Part shown: positions 33,908 to 42,665 of the stretch, in pieces | How the letters are laid out: each line of letters starts with the position of its first letter | Numbering within the stretch: the first letter of the stretch is position 1 | Assembly (NCBI RefSeq): GCF_040448305.1 | Contig: NZ_CP148752.1 | Span: 6,266,501 to 6,330,500, forward strand | Reading direction: 5' to 3' | DNA length: 64,000 nt | Origin: Pseudomonas fluorescens | GTDB lineage: Bacteria; Pseudomonadota; Gammaproteobacteria; Pseudomonadales; Pseudomonadaceae | Translations under genes and position numbers: made by a program | The notes under the pieces: model-generated | The model's input: only the letters and a program-made list of their open reading frames with translations | Told to the model about the DNA's origin: nothing | Database searches by the model: none

Positions 33908-34753
33908 ATGCTGATTGATCAGAAAATACCCTTAGGCCAGTACATCGCAGGCTTCGTTGAATGGTTGACGCAACACGGCGCCAACACCTTCGACGCCATC
34001 GCCGTGACACTGGAAACGATGATCCACGGCGTGACGTTTGCGCTGACCTGGTTCAACCCGCTGGCATTGATCGGCCTGATCGCACTACTGGCACACTTCA
34101 TTCAACGCAAATGGGGCCTGACCGCATTTGTCGTTGCCTCCTTTCTGCTGATCCTCAATCTGGGGTACTGGCAGGAAACCATGGAAACCCTCGCCCAGGT
34201 GCTGTTCGCCACCCTGGTCTGCGTGGTCATCGGCGTGCCGCTGGGCATCGTCGCCGCGCACAAGCCGATGTTCTATACTGTAATGCGTCCGGTACTCGAT
34301 CTGATGCAGACCGTACCAACCTTCGTGTACCTCATTCCTACCCTCACCCTCTTCGGGCTGGGTGTGGTCCCGGGCCTGATCTCCACGGTGGTGTTCGCGA
34401 TTGCCGCGCCCATCCGCCTGACCTACCTGGGTATCCGCGATGTTCCGGAAGAATTGATGGACGCTGGCAAGGCCTTTGGCTGCTCGCGACGTCAGCTGCT
34501 CTCGCGAATCGAACTGCCCCACGCCATGCCAAGCATCGCGGCCGGTATCACCCAGTGCATCATGCTGTCCCTATCGATGGTGGTGATTGCGGCACTGGTG
34601 GGCGCCGATGGCCTGGGCAAACCGGTGGTCAACGCACTGAACACTGCTGATATCGCCTTGGGCTTCGAAGCAGGCCTGGCGATCGTACTGCTGGCGATCA
34701 TGCTCGACCGTATCTGCAAACAACCCGACGCCAAAGTAGGGGGTGACGCATGA
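33908..34753 (+). CDS. cbcW: Quaternary-amine ABC transporter permease
   Basis: CbcW is the membrane subunit used by CbcX (choline) and CaiX (carnitine). The 281-residue protein has about seven membrane segments and the ProW-type EAA loop (ELMDAGKAFGCSRRQLLSRIELPHAMPSI). The family start is MLIDQKIPLGQYI; an ATG six codons upstream is in frame. Its stop overlaps the cbcV start by 4 bp (ATGA). Confidence 0.94.
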   Translation: MLIDQKIPLGQYIAGFVEWLTQHGANTFDAIAVTLETMIHGVTFALTWFNPLALIGLIALLAHFIQRKWGLTAFVVASFLLILNLGYWQETMETLAQVLFATLVCVVIGVPLGIVAAHKPMFYTVMRPVLDLMQTVPTFVYLIPTLTLFGLGVVPGLISTVVFAIAAPIRLTYLGIRDVPEELMDAGKAFGCSRRQLLSRIELPHAMPSIAAGITQCIMLSLSMVVIAALVGADGLGKPVVNALNTADIALGFEAGLAIVLLAIMLDRICKQPDAKVGGDA

Positions 34754-35928
34754 GCATTATTCGCTTCGAGAACGTTGACGTTATCTTCTCCAAGGATCCA
34801 CGCGAGGCGCTCAAGCTGCTGGATCAAGGCATGACCCGTAACGAGATCCTGAAAAAGACCGGGCAGATCGTGGGGGTCGAAAAGGCCAGCCTGGATGTCG
34901 AAAAAGGTGAAATCTGCGTACTGATGGGCCTGTCCGGCTCCGGCAAATCCAGCCTGCTGCGCTGCATCAACGGCCTCAACACCGTCAGCCGCGGCAAGCT
35001 GTTCGTCGAGCACGAAGGCAAGCAGATCGACATTGCCTCGTGCACGCCGGCAGAACTGAAAATGATGCGCACCAAGCGCATCGCGATGGTGTTCCAGAAG
35101 TTCGCCCTGATGCCCTGGTTGACCGTTCGCGAAAACATCAGCTTCGGCCTGGAGATGCAGGGTCGTCCCGAGAAAGAACGTCGCAAACTGGTGGATGACA
35201 AGCTTGAGCTGGTGGGCCTGACCCAGTGGCGCAACAAGAAACCCAACGAGCTGTCCGGTGGTATGCAACAACGCGTGGGCCTGGCTCGCGCACTGGCGAT
35301 GGACGCCGACATTCTGCTGATGGACGAACCGTTCTCGGCACTCGACCCGCTGATCCGCCAGGGCCTGCAAGACGAACTGCTGGAACTGCAACGCAAGCTG
35401 CACAAGACCATCGTCTTCGTGAGCCACGACCTTGATGAAGCGCTGAAACTTGGCAGCCGTATCGCGATCATGAAGGACGGCCGGATCATCCAGTACAGCA
35501 AACCGGAAGAAATCGTCCTCAACCCGGCGGACGACTACGTGCGGACCTTCGTAGCCCACACCAACCCGCTGAACGTGCTGTGCGGCCGCAGCCTGATGCG
35601 CAGCCTGGACAACTGCAAACGCATCAACGGTTCGGTATGCCTCGATCCGGGCGGCGATTCGTGGCTGGACCTGGCTGAAGGCAACACCATCAAAGGCGCA
35701 CGCAAGAACGGTTCGAACATGGACCTGCAGAACTGGATGCCGGGGCAAGCCGTTGAAGGCCTGGAACGCAAGCCGACTCTGGTGGACTCCAGCATCGGCA
35801 TGCGCGACGCGTTGCAGATTCGTTATCAGACCGGCAACAAACTGGTGCTGCACGATAACAACAAGGTGGTGGGGATCCTTGGCGACAGCGAGCTGTATCA
35901 CGCACTGCTCGGCAAGAACCTGGGGTAA
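34750..35928 (+). CDS. cbcV: Quaternary-amine ABC transporter ATPase
   Basis: CbcV powers the Cbc transporter. Of 392 residues, the ABC domain has Walker A GLSGSGKSS (60-68), signature LSGGMQQRVGLARAL and Walker B ILLMDEPFSALDP. The C-terminal third continues past the ATPase, as in ProV, into a regulatory CBS-like segment ending SIGMRDALQIRYQTGNKLVL. It is coupled to cbcW by a 4-bp overlap and followed by a strong terminator. Confidence 0.95.
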   Translation: MSIIRFENVDVIFSKDPREALKLLDQGMTRNEILKKTGQIVGVEKASLDVEKGEICVLMGLSGSGKSSLLRCINGLNTVSRGKLFVEHEGKQIDIASCTPAELKMMRTKRIAMVFQKFALMPWLTVRENISFGLEMQGRPEKERRKLVDDKLELVGLTQWRNKKPNELSGGMQQRVGLARALAMDADILLMDEPFSALDPLIRQGLQDELLELQRKLHKTIVFVSHDLDEALKLGSRIAIMKDGRIIQYSKPEEIVLNPADDYVRTFVAHTNPLNVLCGRSLMRSLDNCKRINGSVCLDPGGDSWLDLAEGNTIKGARKNGSNMDLQNWMPGQAVEGLERKPTLVDSSIGMRDALQIRYQTGNKLVLHDNNKVVGILGDSELYHALLGKNLG

Positions 35929-35941
35929 GGCAACAGATGCA

Positions 35942-35972
35942 AAAACGCCGCGAGAGATCGCGGCGTTTTTGT
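35942..35972. terminator. Bidirectional intrinsic terminator after cbcV
   Basis: AACGCCGCGA and TCGCGGCGTT form a ten-base-pair stem around GAGA, flanked by A-rich and T-rich runs. It ends cbcXWV. Confidence 0.9.
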
Positions 35973-36012
35973 TTATGGGATATCGGGTAATGCAGCTTTG
36001 AGGCTGATGGCC

Positions 36013-36036
36013 CCTTCGCGAGCTGGCTCGCGAAGA
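36013..36036. repeat. Single REP-like palindrome
   Basis: CCTTCGCGAGCTGGCTCGCGAAG resembles one half of the main REP family with a contracted outer arm. It lies between the cbcV terminator and the end of betT. Confidence 0.6.
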
Positions 36037-36080
36037 ATGCGACGCGGTGCTTCTGACTGAAACACCGCGCCACTCACACT

Positions 36081-38093
36081 TTAGCTATAAACCCGGCCAA
36101 GGAGCTGCCGATGGCTTTCAAACTGATCGAGCACGTCACGGGTGATCTGATCCTGGGTGAAACCCATCAAGTCGTAGTCTTGGCTGCCGTTGTGCAGGTA
36201 CACCTCGGCACGATAAAAACGCTGACGCGCTTCATCGGCCCGCACCTCATCGACCTGCGCCGACTCGGTCGGCGTGGCCAGATAGCCGTCCAGACTCACT
36301 TCGTAGACGAAAGGGTTGCCCTCTTCCATCTCCACCCGTACACCCATACAACGCTTGGACTTGCCCAACAGTGTCTGCACTTGCAGACCTTGAGCACGCA
36401 TTTGCGCCGTCGCATCTTCCAGCGCCGGGCTCACGTGCTTGTCCATGAAGCGCTGCACCACCGACTGGCTCGGTTGCAGGTCCAGTTGGGTCAAGCGCTC
36501 GCTGAAACCACGGCGACCGCGTGCCGCCAGTTCCGCTTGCTCCTGTTCGATCTGCACGTCCTGGCGCATGGCCTTGTGCAAGCCGAACATGAAGAACACC
36601 AGCACCACCGAGAACGGCAGACCGGCCAGCACCACCATGGTTTGCATGGCTTCGAAGTTGCCGGCGAACAGCAGGCCGATGGTCACCAGGGTGATCACCG
36701 CCGACCAGAAGATCCGCAGCCAGTGCGGCGCATCCTCATCGACATTGCCACCCTTGCACGAAAGGTTGGCCATCATCACCGCGCCGGAGTCCGCCGGGGT
36801 CAGGAACAGCACAAAACCGACAAAGATCGACACGCCGATTACAACCTTCGACGCCGGGTAATGCTCAAGCAACTGGTAGATCGCCATGGACGGCTGTTCC
36901 AGCGCCGTCTTCCCGAGTTCCACCGCCCCATGGTTCATCACCAGGTCCAAAGCCGAGTTACCGAAGATCGACAGCCACGCCAGGGTGAAACCCAGCGGAA
37001 TCAGCAGCACGCCTGCTACCAGTTCGCGCACGCTGCGACCACGGGAAATACGCGCGATGAACATGCCCACGAATGGCGCCCAGGAAATCCACCAGGCCCA
37101 GTAGAACAGGGTCCACAGGCCCAGCCAGCGGTCGGACTTCTCACTGTCGCCTTCGTACACATAGAGGTCGAAAGTCTTCAGCACCACGCCATTCAGGTAG
37201 TCACCGACGTTCTGTACGAAGCCGTTGAGCAGGTGCAGGGTCGGGCCGAACAGCAGGACGAAAATCAGCAGGCCGCTGAACAGCACGATGTTGAGGTTGG
37301 ACAGGCGACGGATGCCGTTTTCCACGCCCGACACGGCAGCGATGGTCGCCACGGTGCTCATCACGATGATCACGATCAGCAGGTTGGTGTTGCTGTGTTC
37401 CATGCCGAACAGGTTTTCCAGCCCCGACGACACTTGCAGCGAACCGATCCCCAGGTTGGTCACCAGCCCCAGCAAGGTCACGAACATGCCGAAGCCGTCC
37501 ACCGCATGCCCGGCCGCGCCCTTGACCCAACGCTCGCCCACCAGCGGATACAACGCCGAACGCAATGCCAGCGGCTGGTTATGCCGGTAGGCAAAGTACG
37601 CCACGGCCAACCCCACCAGCGCATAGATCGCCCAGCCATGCAGGCCCCAGTGCAGGAACGTCAGCTGCACCGCCTGTCGTGCCGCCAGGTTGCTGCCTGC
37701 CACGCCTTCCGGCGGGTTGAAGTAGTGGTCCAGCGGCTCGGACGCGCCGAAGTACAGCAGCGAGATGCCGATACCCGACGAGAACAGCATCCCCGCCCAG
37801 GCGCCGTAGCTGAAGTCCGGGGTGTCGTCCTTGCTGCCCAGTTTCAATTTGCCGTAGGACGAAAACGCCAGGCCGACGACAAAAATCAGGTAGGCGGCAA
37901 TCACCACCATGTAGTACCAGCCGAAGCTGCGGGACAACCAGGCTTGCGCCGTACCCAGCATTCTGCCGGCCTCTTGCGGGGCGATGATCAGAATGGCGGT
38001 CAACAACAGAATCAACGCGGTAGAGGTGTAGAACACCCAACCGTTGACCGTCACCTTCTCGGGTGGGGTCTTTATTAGCGAGGCAGAACTCAT
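36081..38093 (-). CDS. betT: High-affinity choline transporter, BCCT family
   Basis: BetT is a 670-residue proton-driven choline symporter with 12 membrane segments. The BCCT signature is in WTLFYWAWWISWAPFVGMFIARISRG, and GWAIYALVGLAVAYFAYR lies in the fourth segment. After about residue 510 a C-terminal cytoplasmic domain of about 160 residues continues, as in long BetT proteins that sense osmolarity. It is divergent from betI with a 324-bp gap. Confidence 0.94.
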   Translation of the reverse strand: MSSASLIKTPPEKVTVNGWVFYTSTALILLLTAILIIAPQEAGRMLGTAQAWLSRSFGWYYMVVIAAYLIFVVGLAFSSYGKLKLGSKDDTPDFSYGAWAGMLFSSGIGISLLYFGASEPLDHYFNPPEGVAGSNLAARQAVQLTFLHWGLHGWAIYALVGLAVAYFAYRHNQPLALRSALYPLVGERWVKGAAGHAVDGFGMFVTLLGLVTNLGIGSLQVSSGLENLFGMEHSNTNLLIVIIVMSTVATIAAVSGVENGIRRLSNLNIVLFSGLLIFVLLFGPTLHLLNGFVQNVGDYLNGVVLKTFDLYVYEGDSEKSDRWLGLWTLFYWAWWISWAPFVGMFIARISRGRSVRELVAGVLLIPLGFTLAWLSIFGNSALDLVMNHGAVELGKTALEQPSMAIYQLLEHYPASKVVIGVSIFVGFVLFLTPADSGAVMMANLSCKGGNVDEDAPHWLRIFWSAVITLVTIGLLFAGNFEAMQTMVVLAGLPFSVVLVFFMFGLHKAMRQDVQIEQEQAELAARGRRGFSERLTQLDLQPSQSVVQRFMDKHVSPALEDATAQMRAQGLQVQTLLGKSKRCMGVRVEMEEGNPFVYEVSLDGYLATPTESAQVDEVRADEARQRFYRAEVYLHNGSQDYDLMGFTQDQITRDVLDQFESHRQLLGRVYS

Positions 38094-38148
38094 GGCACAG
38101 ATGCTCCGGGCAGTGCGAGAGAAGAACGCAAGGCAAACGAGTTACCCG

Positions 38149-38158
38149 ACCAATCGGT
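38149..38158. promoter_or_regulatory. Possible second repressor site near betT
   Basis: ACCAATCGGT is an imperfect palindrome (8 of 10 bases) of the kind bound by TetR-family repressors. It is 56 bp before the betT start codon. Confidence 0.25.
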
Positions 38159-38327
38159 TAGTGGGCAGCCGACCGGCGGGTGATATAAAGACAGCCCGAA
38201 AAAAGCCCGAAACCCCTGGAGCGCCGCAGCGCGTAGGTTTCGAGCAGTTTCGGAAGTCGTTTTTTCCGCCGCTACATGTAGGAAAAATCTGTAGGCAGCG
38301 ACGATTTGTCGCAGATCTTATTCTTTG

Positions 38328-38347
38328 TTGATTGAACGTTCAATCAA
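38328..38347. promoter_or_regulatory. BetI operator
   Basis: TTGATTGAACGTTCAATCAA is a perfect 20-bp palindrome 70 bp before betI. Its form matches the operators of TetR-family BetI proteins, where choline relieves repression. The rest of the 324-bp betT-betI gap contains the palindrome CTACATGTAG (38272-38281) and a degenerate REP-like stem (about 38290-38318). Confidence 0.8.
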
Positions 38348-38417
38348 AACAAAATAGACTGGCCTTCAACCCGGTAGCCGTTCCACGTCCACCGGAAGGC
38401 CTAAGGAGATGTGCAAG

Positions 38418-39011
38418 ATGCCCAAGGTCGGTATGCAACCCATCCGTCGCCAGCAATTGATCGAAGCCACTTTGCAGGCCGTCGATCAGGTCGGAATGGG
38501 GGACGCCAGCATTGCGCTGATCGCCCGTTTGGCCGGTGTCTCGAATGGCATCATCAGTCACTACTTTCAGGACAAGAACGGCCTGATCGCTGCCACGGCG
38601 CAGTACCTGATGAGTGTCCTGAGCGAGAACGTCACCCTGCGCCGTCAGGCGCTGAAAGATGAAAGCCCCCGGGCGCATCTGCAGGTGATTATCGAAGGCA
38701 ACTTCGACGCCAGCCAGGTCAATGGCCCGGCAATGAAAACCTGGCTGGCCTTCTGGGCCACCAGCATGCACCACCCGTCTTTGCACAGGTTGCAGCGGAT
38801 CAACGATCACCGTCTGTATTCCAACCTGTGCTGTCAGTTCCGCCGTGTGCTGCCGCTCGATGACGCGCGCAGCGCCGCCCGGGGCCTGGCCGCATTGATT
38901 GACGGTTTGTGGTTGCGCGGCGCGCTGTCGGGAGATGCTTTCGACACCGGGCAAGCGCACCAGATTGCTTACGAATACATGGATTTCCAACTGGCCAAGC
39001 GGGTGAGTTAG
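38418..39011 (+). CDS. betI: Choline-responsive repressor BetI
   Basis: BetI is a 197-residue TetR-family repressor of the bet genes. The N-terminal helix-turn-helix is IALIARLAGVSNGIISHYFQDKNGL. The family start MPKVGMQPIRRQQLI fixes the ATG at 38418, with AAGGAG nine bases upstream; an ATG three codons earlier is in frame. betB begins 64 bp after its stop. Confidence 0.95.
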   Translation: MPKVGMQPIRRQQLIEATLQAVDQVGMGDASIALIARLAGVSNGIISHYFQDKNGLIAATAQYLMSVLSENVTLRRQALKDESPRAHLQVIIEGNFDASQVNGPAMKTWLAFWATSMHHPSLHRLQRINDHRLYSNLCCQFRRVLPLDDARSAARGLAALIDGLWLRGALSGDAFDTGQAHQIAYEYMDFQLAKRVS

Positions 39012-39075
39012 AGCACACATAGAAACGCTCAACCCACGAACCGCGCCAACCACTTAATGCACTTGCGAGGACTTT

Positions 39076-40548
39076 ATGGCCCGTTTCGAACTGCAAAAAC
39101 TCTACATCGATGGCGCGTACAGCGACGCCAGCAGCGACGCCACTTTCGAAGCCATCAACCCGGCTAACGGTGAAGTCCTCGCAAAAGTGCAACGTGCGAC
39201 CAAGGAAGACGTCGAACGCGCCGTCGTCAGCGCCGAAAAGGGCCAGAAGATCTGGGCCGCCATGACCGCCATGGAGCGTTCGCGCATCCTGCGTCGCGCC
39301 GTGGAAATCCTGCGTGAGCGCAACGACGAACTGGCCGCCCTGGAAACCCTGGACACCGGCAAGGCCTACTCCGAAACCCGCTACGTAGACATCGTTACCG
39401 GTGCCGACGTGCTGGAGTACTACGCAGGCCTGGTACCGGCCATCGAAGGCGAGCAGATTCCGCTGCGCACCACTTCGTTCGTCTACACCCGTCGCGAGCC
39501 GCTGGGCGTCGTGGCCGGTATCGGCGCGTGGAACTACCCGATCCAGATCGCCCTATGGAAATCCGCACCAGCCCTGGCGGCCGGTAACGCGATGATCTTC
39601 AAGCCAAGCGAAGTCACCTCGCTGACCACCCTGAAACTGGCCGAGATCTACACCGAAGCCGGCGTGCCAAACGGTGTGTTCAACGTCCTGACCGGCAGCG
39701 GCCGTGAAGTCGGCACCTGGCTGACCGAACACCCGCGCATCGAGAAAGTCTCGTTCACCGGCGGCACCGACACCGGCAAGAAAGTCATGGCCAGCGCTTC
39801 GAGCTCTTCGCTCAAGGACGTGACCATGGAACTGGGCGGCAAATCGCCGCTGATCATCTGCGACGACGCCGACCTCGATCGCGCTGCCGACACCGCGATG
39901 ATGGCCAACTTCTACAGCTCCGGGCAGGTTTGCACCAACGGCACTCGTGTGTTCGTTCCGGCCCACCTGAAAGCCGCTTTCGAAGCCAAGATCGCCGAAC
40001 GCGTTGCACGCATCCGCATCGGCAACCCGGAAGACGAAAACACCAACTTCGGTCCGCTGGTCAGCTTTGCGCACATGGAAAGCGTGCTGGGCTACATCGC
40101 CAAGGGCAAGGAAGAAGGTGCCCGCCTGCTGTGCGGCGGTGAGCGCCTGACCGACGGCGAATTCGCCAAGGGTGCGTTCGTAGCGCCGACAGTGTTCACC
40201 GACTGCACCGACGACATGACCATCGTCCGTGAAGAAATCTTTGGCCCGGTGATGGCGATCCTGTCCTACGAAACCGAGGAAGAAGTGATCCGCCGCGCCA
40301 ACGACACCGACTTCGGCCTGGCCGCCGGTATCGTCACCAAGGATCTGAACCGCGCGCACCGCGTGATTCATCAGCTGGAAGCCGGTATCTGCTGGATCAA
40401 CGCCTGGGGCGAGTCCGACGCGAAGATGCCGGTTGGCGGCTACAAGCAGTCGGGTGTCGGCCGTGAGAACGGGATCAGCTCGCTGAACAACTTCACCCGC
40501 ATCAAATCGGTACAGGTCGAGCTGGGCGATTACGTCTCGGTGTTCTAA
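39076..40548 (+). CDS. betB: Betaine aldehyde dehydrogenase
   Basis: BetB oxidises betaine aldehyde to glycine betaine with NAD(P)+. Of 490 residues the catalytic Cys286 (GQVCTNG), Glu252 (MELGGK) and Asn153/Lys162 are all at the positions known for the P. aeruginosa enzyme. GCGAGGAC precedes the ATG. It is followed by betA after a 151-bp gap that holds a REP doublet. Confidence 0.96.
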   Translation: MARFELQKLYIDGAYSDASSDATFEAINPANGEVLAKVQRATKEDVERAVVSAEKGQKIWAAMTAMERSRILRRAVEILRERNDELAALETLDTGKAYSETRYVDIVTGADVLEYYAGLVPAIEGEQIPLRTTSFVYTRREPLGVVAGIGAWNYPIQIALWKSAPALAAGNAMIFKPSEVTSLTTLKLAEIYTEAGVPNGVFNVLTGSGREVGTWLTEHPRIEKVSFTGGTDTGKKVMASASSSSLKDVTMELGGKSPLIICDDADLDRAADTAMMANFYSSGQVCTNGTRVFVPAHLKAAFEAKIAERVARIRIGNPEDENTNFGPLVSFAHMESVLGYIAKGKEEGARLLCGGERLTDGEFAKGAFVAPTVFTDCTDDMTIVREEIFGPVMAILSYETEEEVIRRANDTDFGLAAGIVTKDLNRAHRVIHQLEAGICWINAWGESDAKMPVGGYKQSGVGRENGISSLNNFTRIKSVQVELGDYVSVF

Positions 40549-40576
40549 GGCGATATCCGCTTCGCCTGCGAGGCCG

Positions 40577-40643
40577 TCATCGCGAGCAGGCTCGCTCCCA
40601 CAGGAGACCTCATTCCATTGTGGGAGCGAGCCTGCTCGCGAAT
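40577..40643. repeat. REP doublet (REPIN) 11, between betB and betA
   Basis: Short-spacer inverted pair inside the bet operon. Its last unit ends 56 bp before the betA start. Confidence 0.87.
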
Positions 40644-40699
40644 CGAGTGCGCAGCACTCGCCAGGCCTGACCTGACCAACATCAAAGAGGGTGCATTCA

Positions 40700-42400
40700 A
40701 TGTCCCAAGAATTCGACTACATCATCATCGGTGCCGGCTCCGCCGGTAACACCCTGGCGACCCGTCTGACCGAAGACGCCGGCGTCACCGTCCTGCTGCT
40801 CGAAGCGGGTGGCCCGGACTACCGTTTCGACTTCCGCACGCAGATGCCGGCCGCTTTGGCGTTCCCGCTGCAAGGCCGTCGCTACAACTGGGCCTACGAA
40901 ACCGATGCTGAGCCACACATGGACGGCCGTCGCATGGAATGCGGTCGCGGCAAGGGCCTGGGCGGTTCCTCGCTGATCAACGGCATGTGCTACATCCGCG
41001 GCAACGCCATGGACTACGACGGCTGGGCGAAACTGCCAGGCCTGGAAGACTGGTCGTACCTGGACTGCCTGCCGTATTTCCGTAAAGCGGAAACCCGCGA
41101 CATCGGCCCGAACGACTACCACGGCGGCGACGGCCCGGTCAGCGTGACCACGCCGAAAGCCGGCAACAACCCGCTGTTCCATGCCATGGTTGAAGCCGGC
41201 GTACAGGCCGGTTACCCGCGTACCGAAGACTTGAACGGCTACCAGCAGGAAGGCTTCGGCCCGATGGACCGCACCGTGACCCCGAAAGGTCGTCGTGCCT
41301 CCACCGCCCGCGGTTACCTGGACGTGGCCAAGAAGCGTTCGACCCTGACCATCGTCACCCACGCCCTGACCGACAAGATCCTGTTCGAAGGCAAGCGTGC
41401 GGTCGGCGTGCGTTACCTGATCGGCTCCGCTGAAGAGCGCGTTGAGGTCAAGGCACGCAAGGAAGTGCTGCTGTGCTCCGGCGCCATCGCTTCGCCGCAG
41501 ATCCTGCAACGCTCTGGCGTCGGCCCGGCCGAGCTGCTGAACAAGCTCGACATTCCGGTGGTTCACGACCTGCCGGGCGTCGGTGAAAACCTGCAGGATC
41601 ACCTTGAGCTGTACCTGCAATACGCCTGCACCCAACCGGTGTCGCTGTACCCTTCGCTGCTCCTGCACAACCAGCCGGCCATCGGTGCCGAGTGGCTGTT
41701 CAACGGCACCGGCATCGGCGCCAGCAACCAGTTCGAAGCCGGCGGTTTCATCCGTACCCGTCCGGAATTCGAATGGCCGAACATCCAGTACCACTTCCTG
41801 CCGGTAGCGATTAACTACAACGGCAGCAACGGTGTGAAAGAGCACGGTTTCCAGGCGCACATGGGCTCCATGCGCTCGCCAAGCCGCGGGCGCATCCAGG
41901 CCAAGTCCAAAGACCCGCGCCAGCACCCGAGCATCCTGTTCAACTACATGGCCACCGAGCAGGACTGGCAGGAATTCCGCGACGGCATCCGCCTGACCCG
42001 TGAAATCATGCAGCAACCTGCACTGGATGCCTTCCGTGGTCGCGAGATCAGCCCGGGCATCGATGTGCAGAGCGACGAGCAACTGGACAAGTTCATCCGC
42101 GAGCACGCCGAAACCGCGTTCCATCCGTCCTGCTCGTGCAAGATGGGCACCGACGAAATGGCCGTGGTCGATGGCGAAGGTCGCGTGCATGGCATGCAAG
42201 GCCTGCGTGTGGTCGATGCGTCGATCATGCCGATCATCACCACCGGTAACCTCAACGCACCAACGATCATGATGGCCGAGAAAATCGCCGACAAGATCCG
42301 TGGCCGCAAGCCGTTGCCGCGCAGCACTGCCACTTACTATGTGGCGGGTGAAGCGCCGGTGAAGGGCAAGCCAGTGCGGGAAGTGAGCCAGATCGCTTAA
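40700..42400 (+). CDS. betA: Choline dehydrogenase
   Basis: BetA is a membrane-associated FAD enzyme of the GMC family that oxidises choline to betaine aldehyde. The 566-residue protein has the FAD motif IIIGAGSAGNTLATRL at 8-23, the GMC signature GRGKGLGGSSLINGMCYIRG and the C-terminal active-site region HPSCSCKMG. AGAGGGTG precedes the ATG at 40700; a GTG three codons upstream is in frame. Confidence 0.96.
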   Translation: MSQEFDYIIIGAGSAGNTLATRLTEDAGVTVLLLEAGGPDYRFDFRTQMPAALAFPLQGRRYNWAYETDAEPHMDGRRMECGRGKGLGGSSLINGMCYIRGNAMDYDGWAKLPGLEDWSYLDCLPYFRKAETRDIGPNDYHGGDGPVSVTTPKAGNNPLFHAMVEAGVQAGYPRTEDLNGYQQEGFGPMDRTVTPKGRRASTARGYLDVAKKRSTLTIVTHALTDKILFEGKRAVGVRYLIGSAEERVEVKARKEVLLCSGAIASPQILQRSGVGPAELLNKLDIPVVHDLPGVGENLQDHLELYLQYACTQPVSLYPSLLLHNQPAIGAEWLFNGTGIGASNQFEAGGFIRTRPEFEWPNIQYHFLPVAINYNGSNGVKEHGFQAHMGSMRSPSRGRIQAKSKDPRQHPSILFNYMATEQDWQEFRDGIRLTREIMQQPALDAFRGREISPGIDVQSDEQLDKFIREHAETAFHPSCSCKMGTDEMAVVDGEGRVHGMQGLRVVDASIMPIITTGNLNAPTIMMAEKIADKIRGRKPLPRSTATYYVAGEAPVKGKPVREVSQIA

Positions 42401-42422
42401 GGCGTTACACCGCGTTACGGCT

Positions 42423-42509
42423 ATTCGCGAGCAGGCTCGCTCCTACAGTTGATCGCGCTCCCTCATGGGAATGCGGTTGAATGTAGGAGCGAGCCTGCTC
42501 GCGATGAGG
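42423..42509. repeat. REP doublet (REPIN) 12
   Basis: Inverted pair after betA, GTAGGAGCG variant. The spacer resembles that of the doublet at 28779. Confidence 0.86.
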
Positions 42510-42665
42510 CCCGACCAGACACCACCCCTCCCAAAGTATCTCCGCTCTAGACCGCTCCACCCTTGATCCTCCCCCCTCGCAGGCCTAATCTAGCGCCACG
42601 CAATCGTTTCACCCCTCCCCTCGCAGCACCGCTCCACCGCCACTCCATACTCAGGAGGTTCACGA

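Noticed and set aside
36111..38078. A 655-codon plus-strand frame opposite betT.
   Set aside because: It is His/Gln/Arg-rich with no domain, typical of an antisense shadow of a GC-rich gene. BetT is unmistakable on the minus strand.
42000..42272. Internal frames within betA and other genes on the same strand.
   Set aside because: They are out of frame with the real gene and have Arg/Ser-rich random composition.
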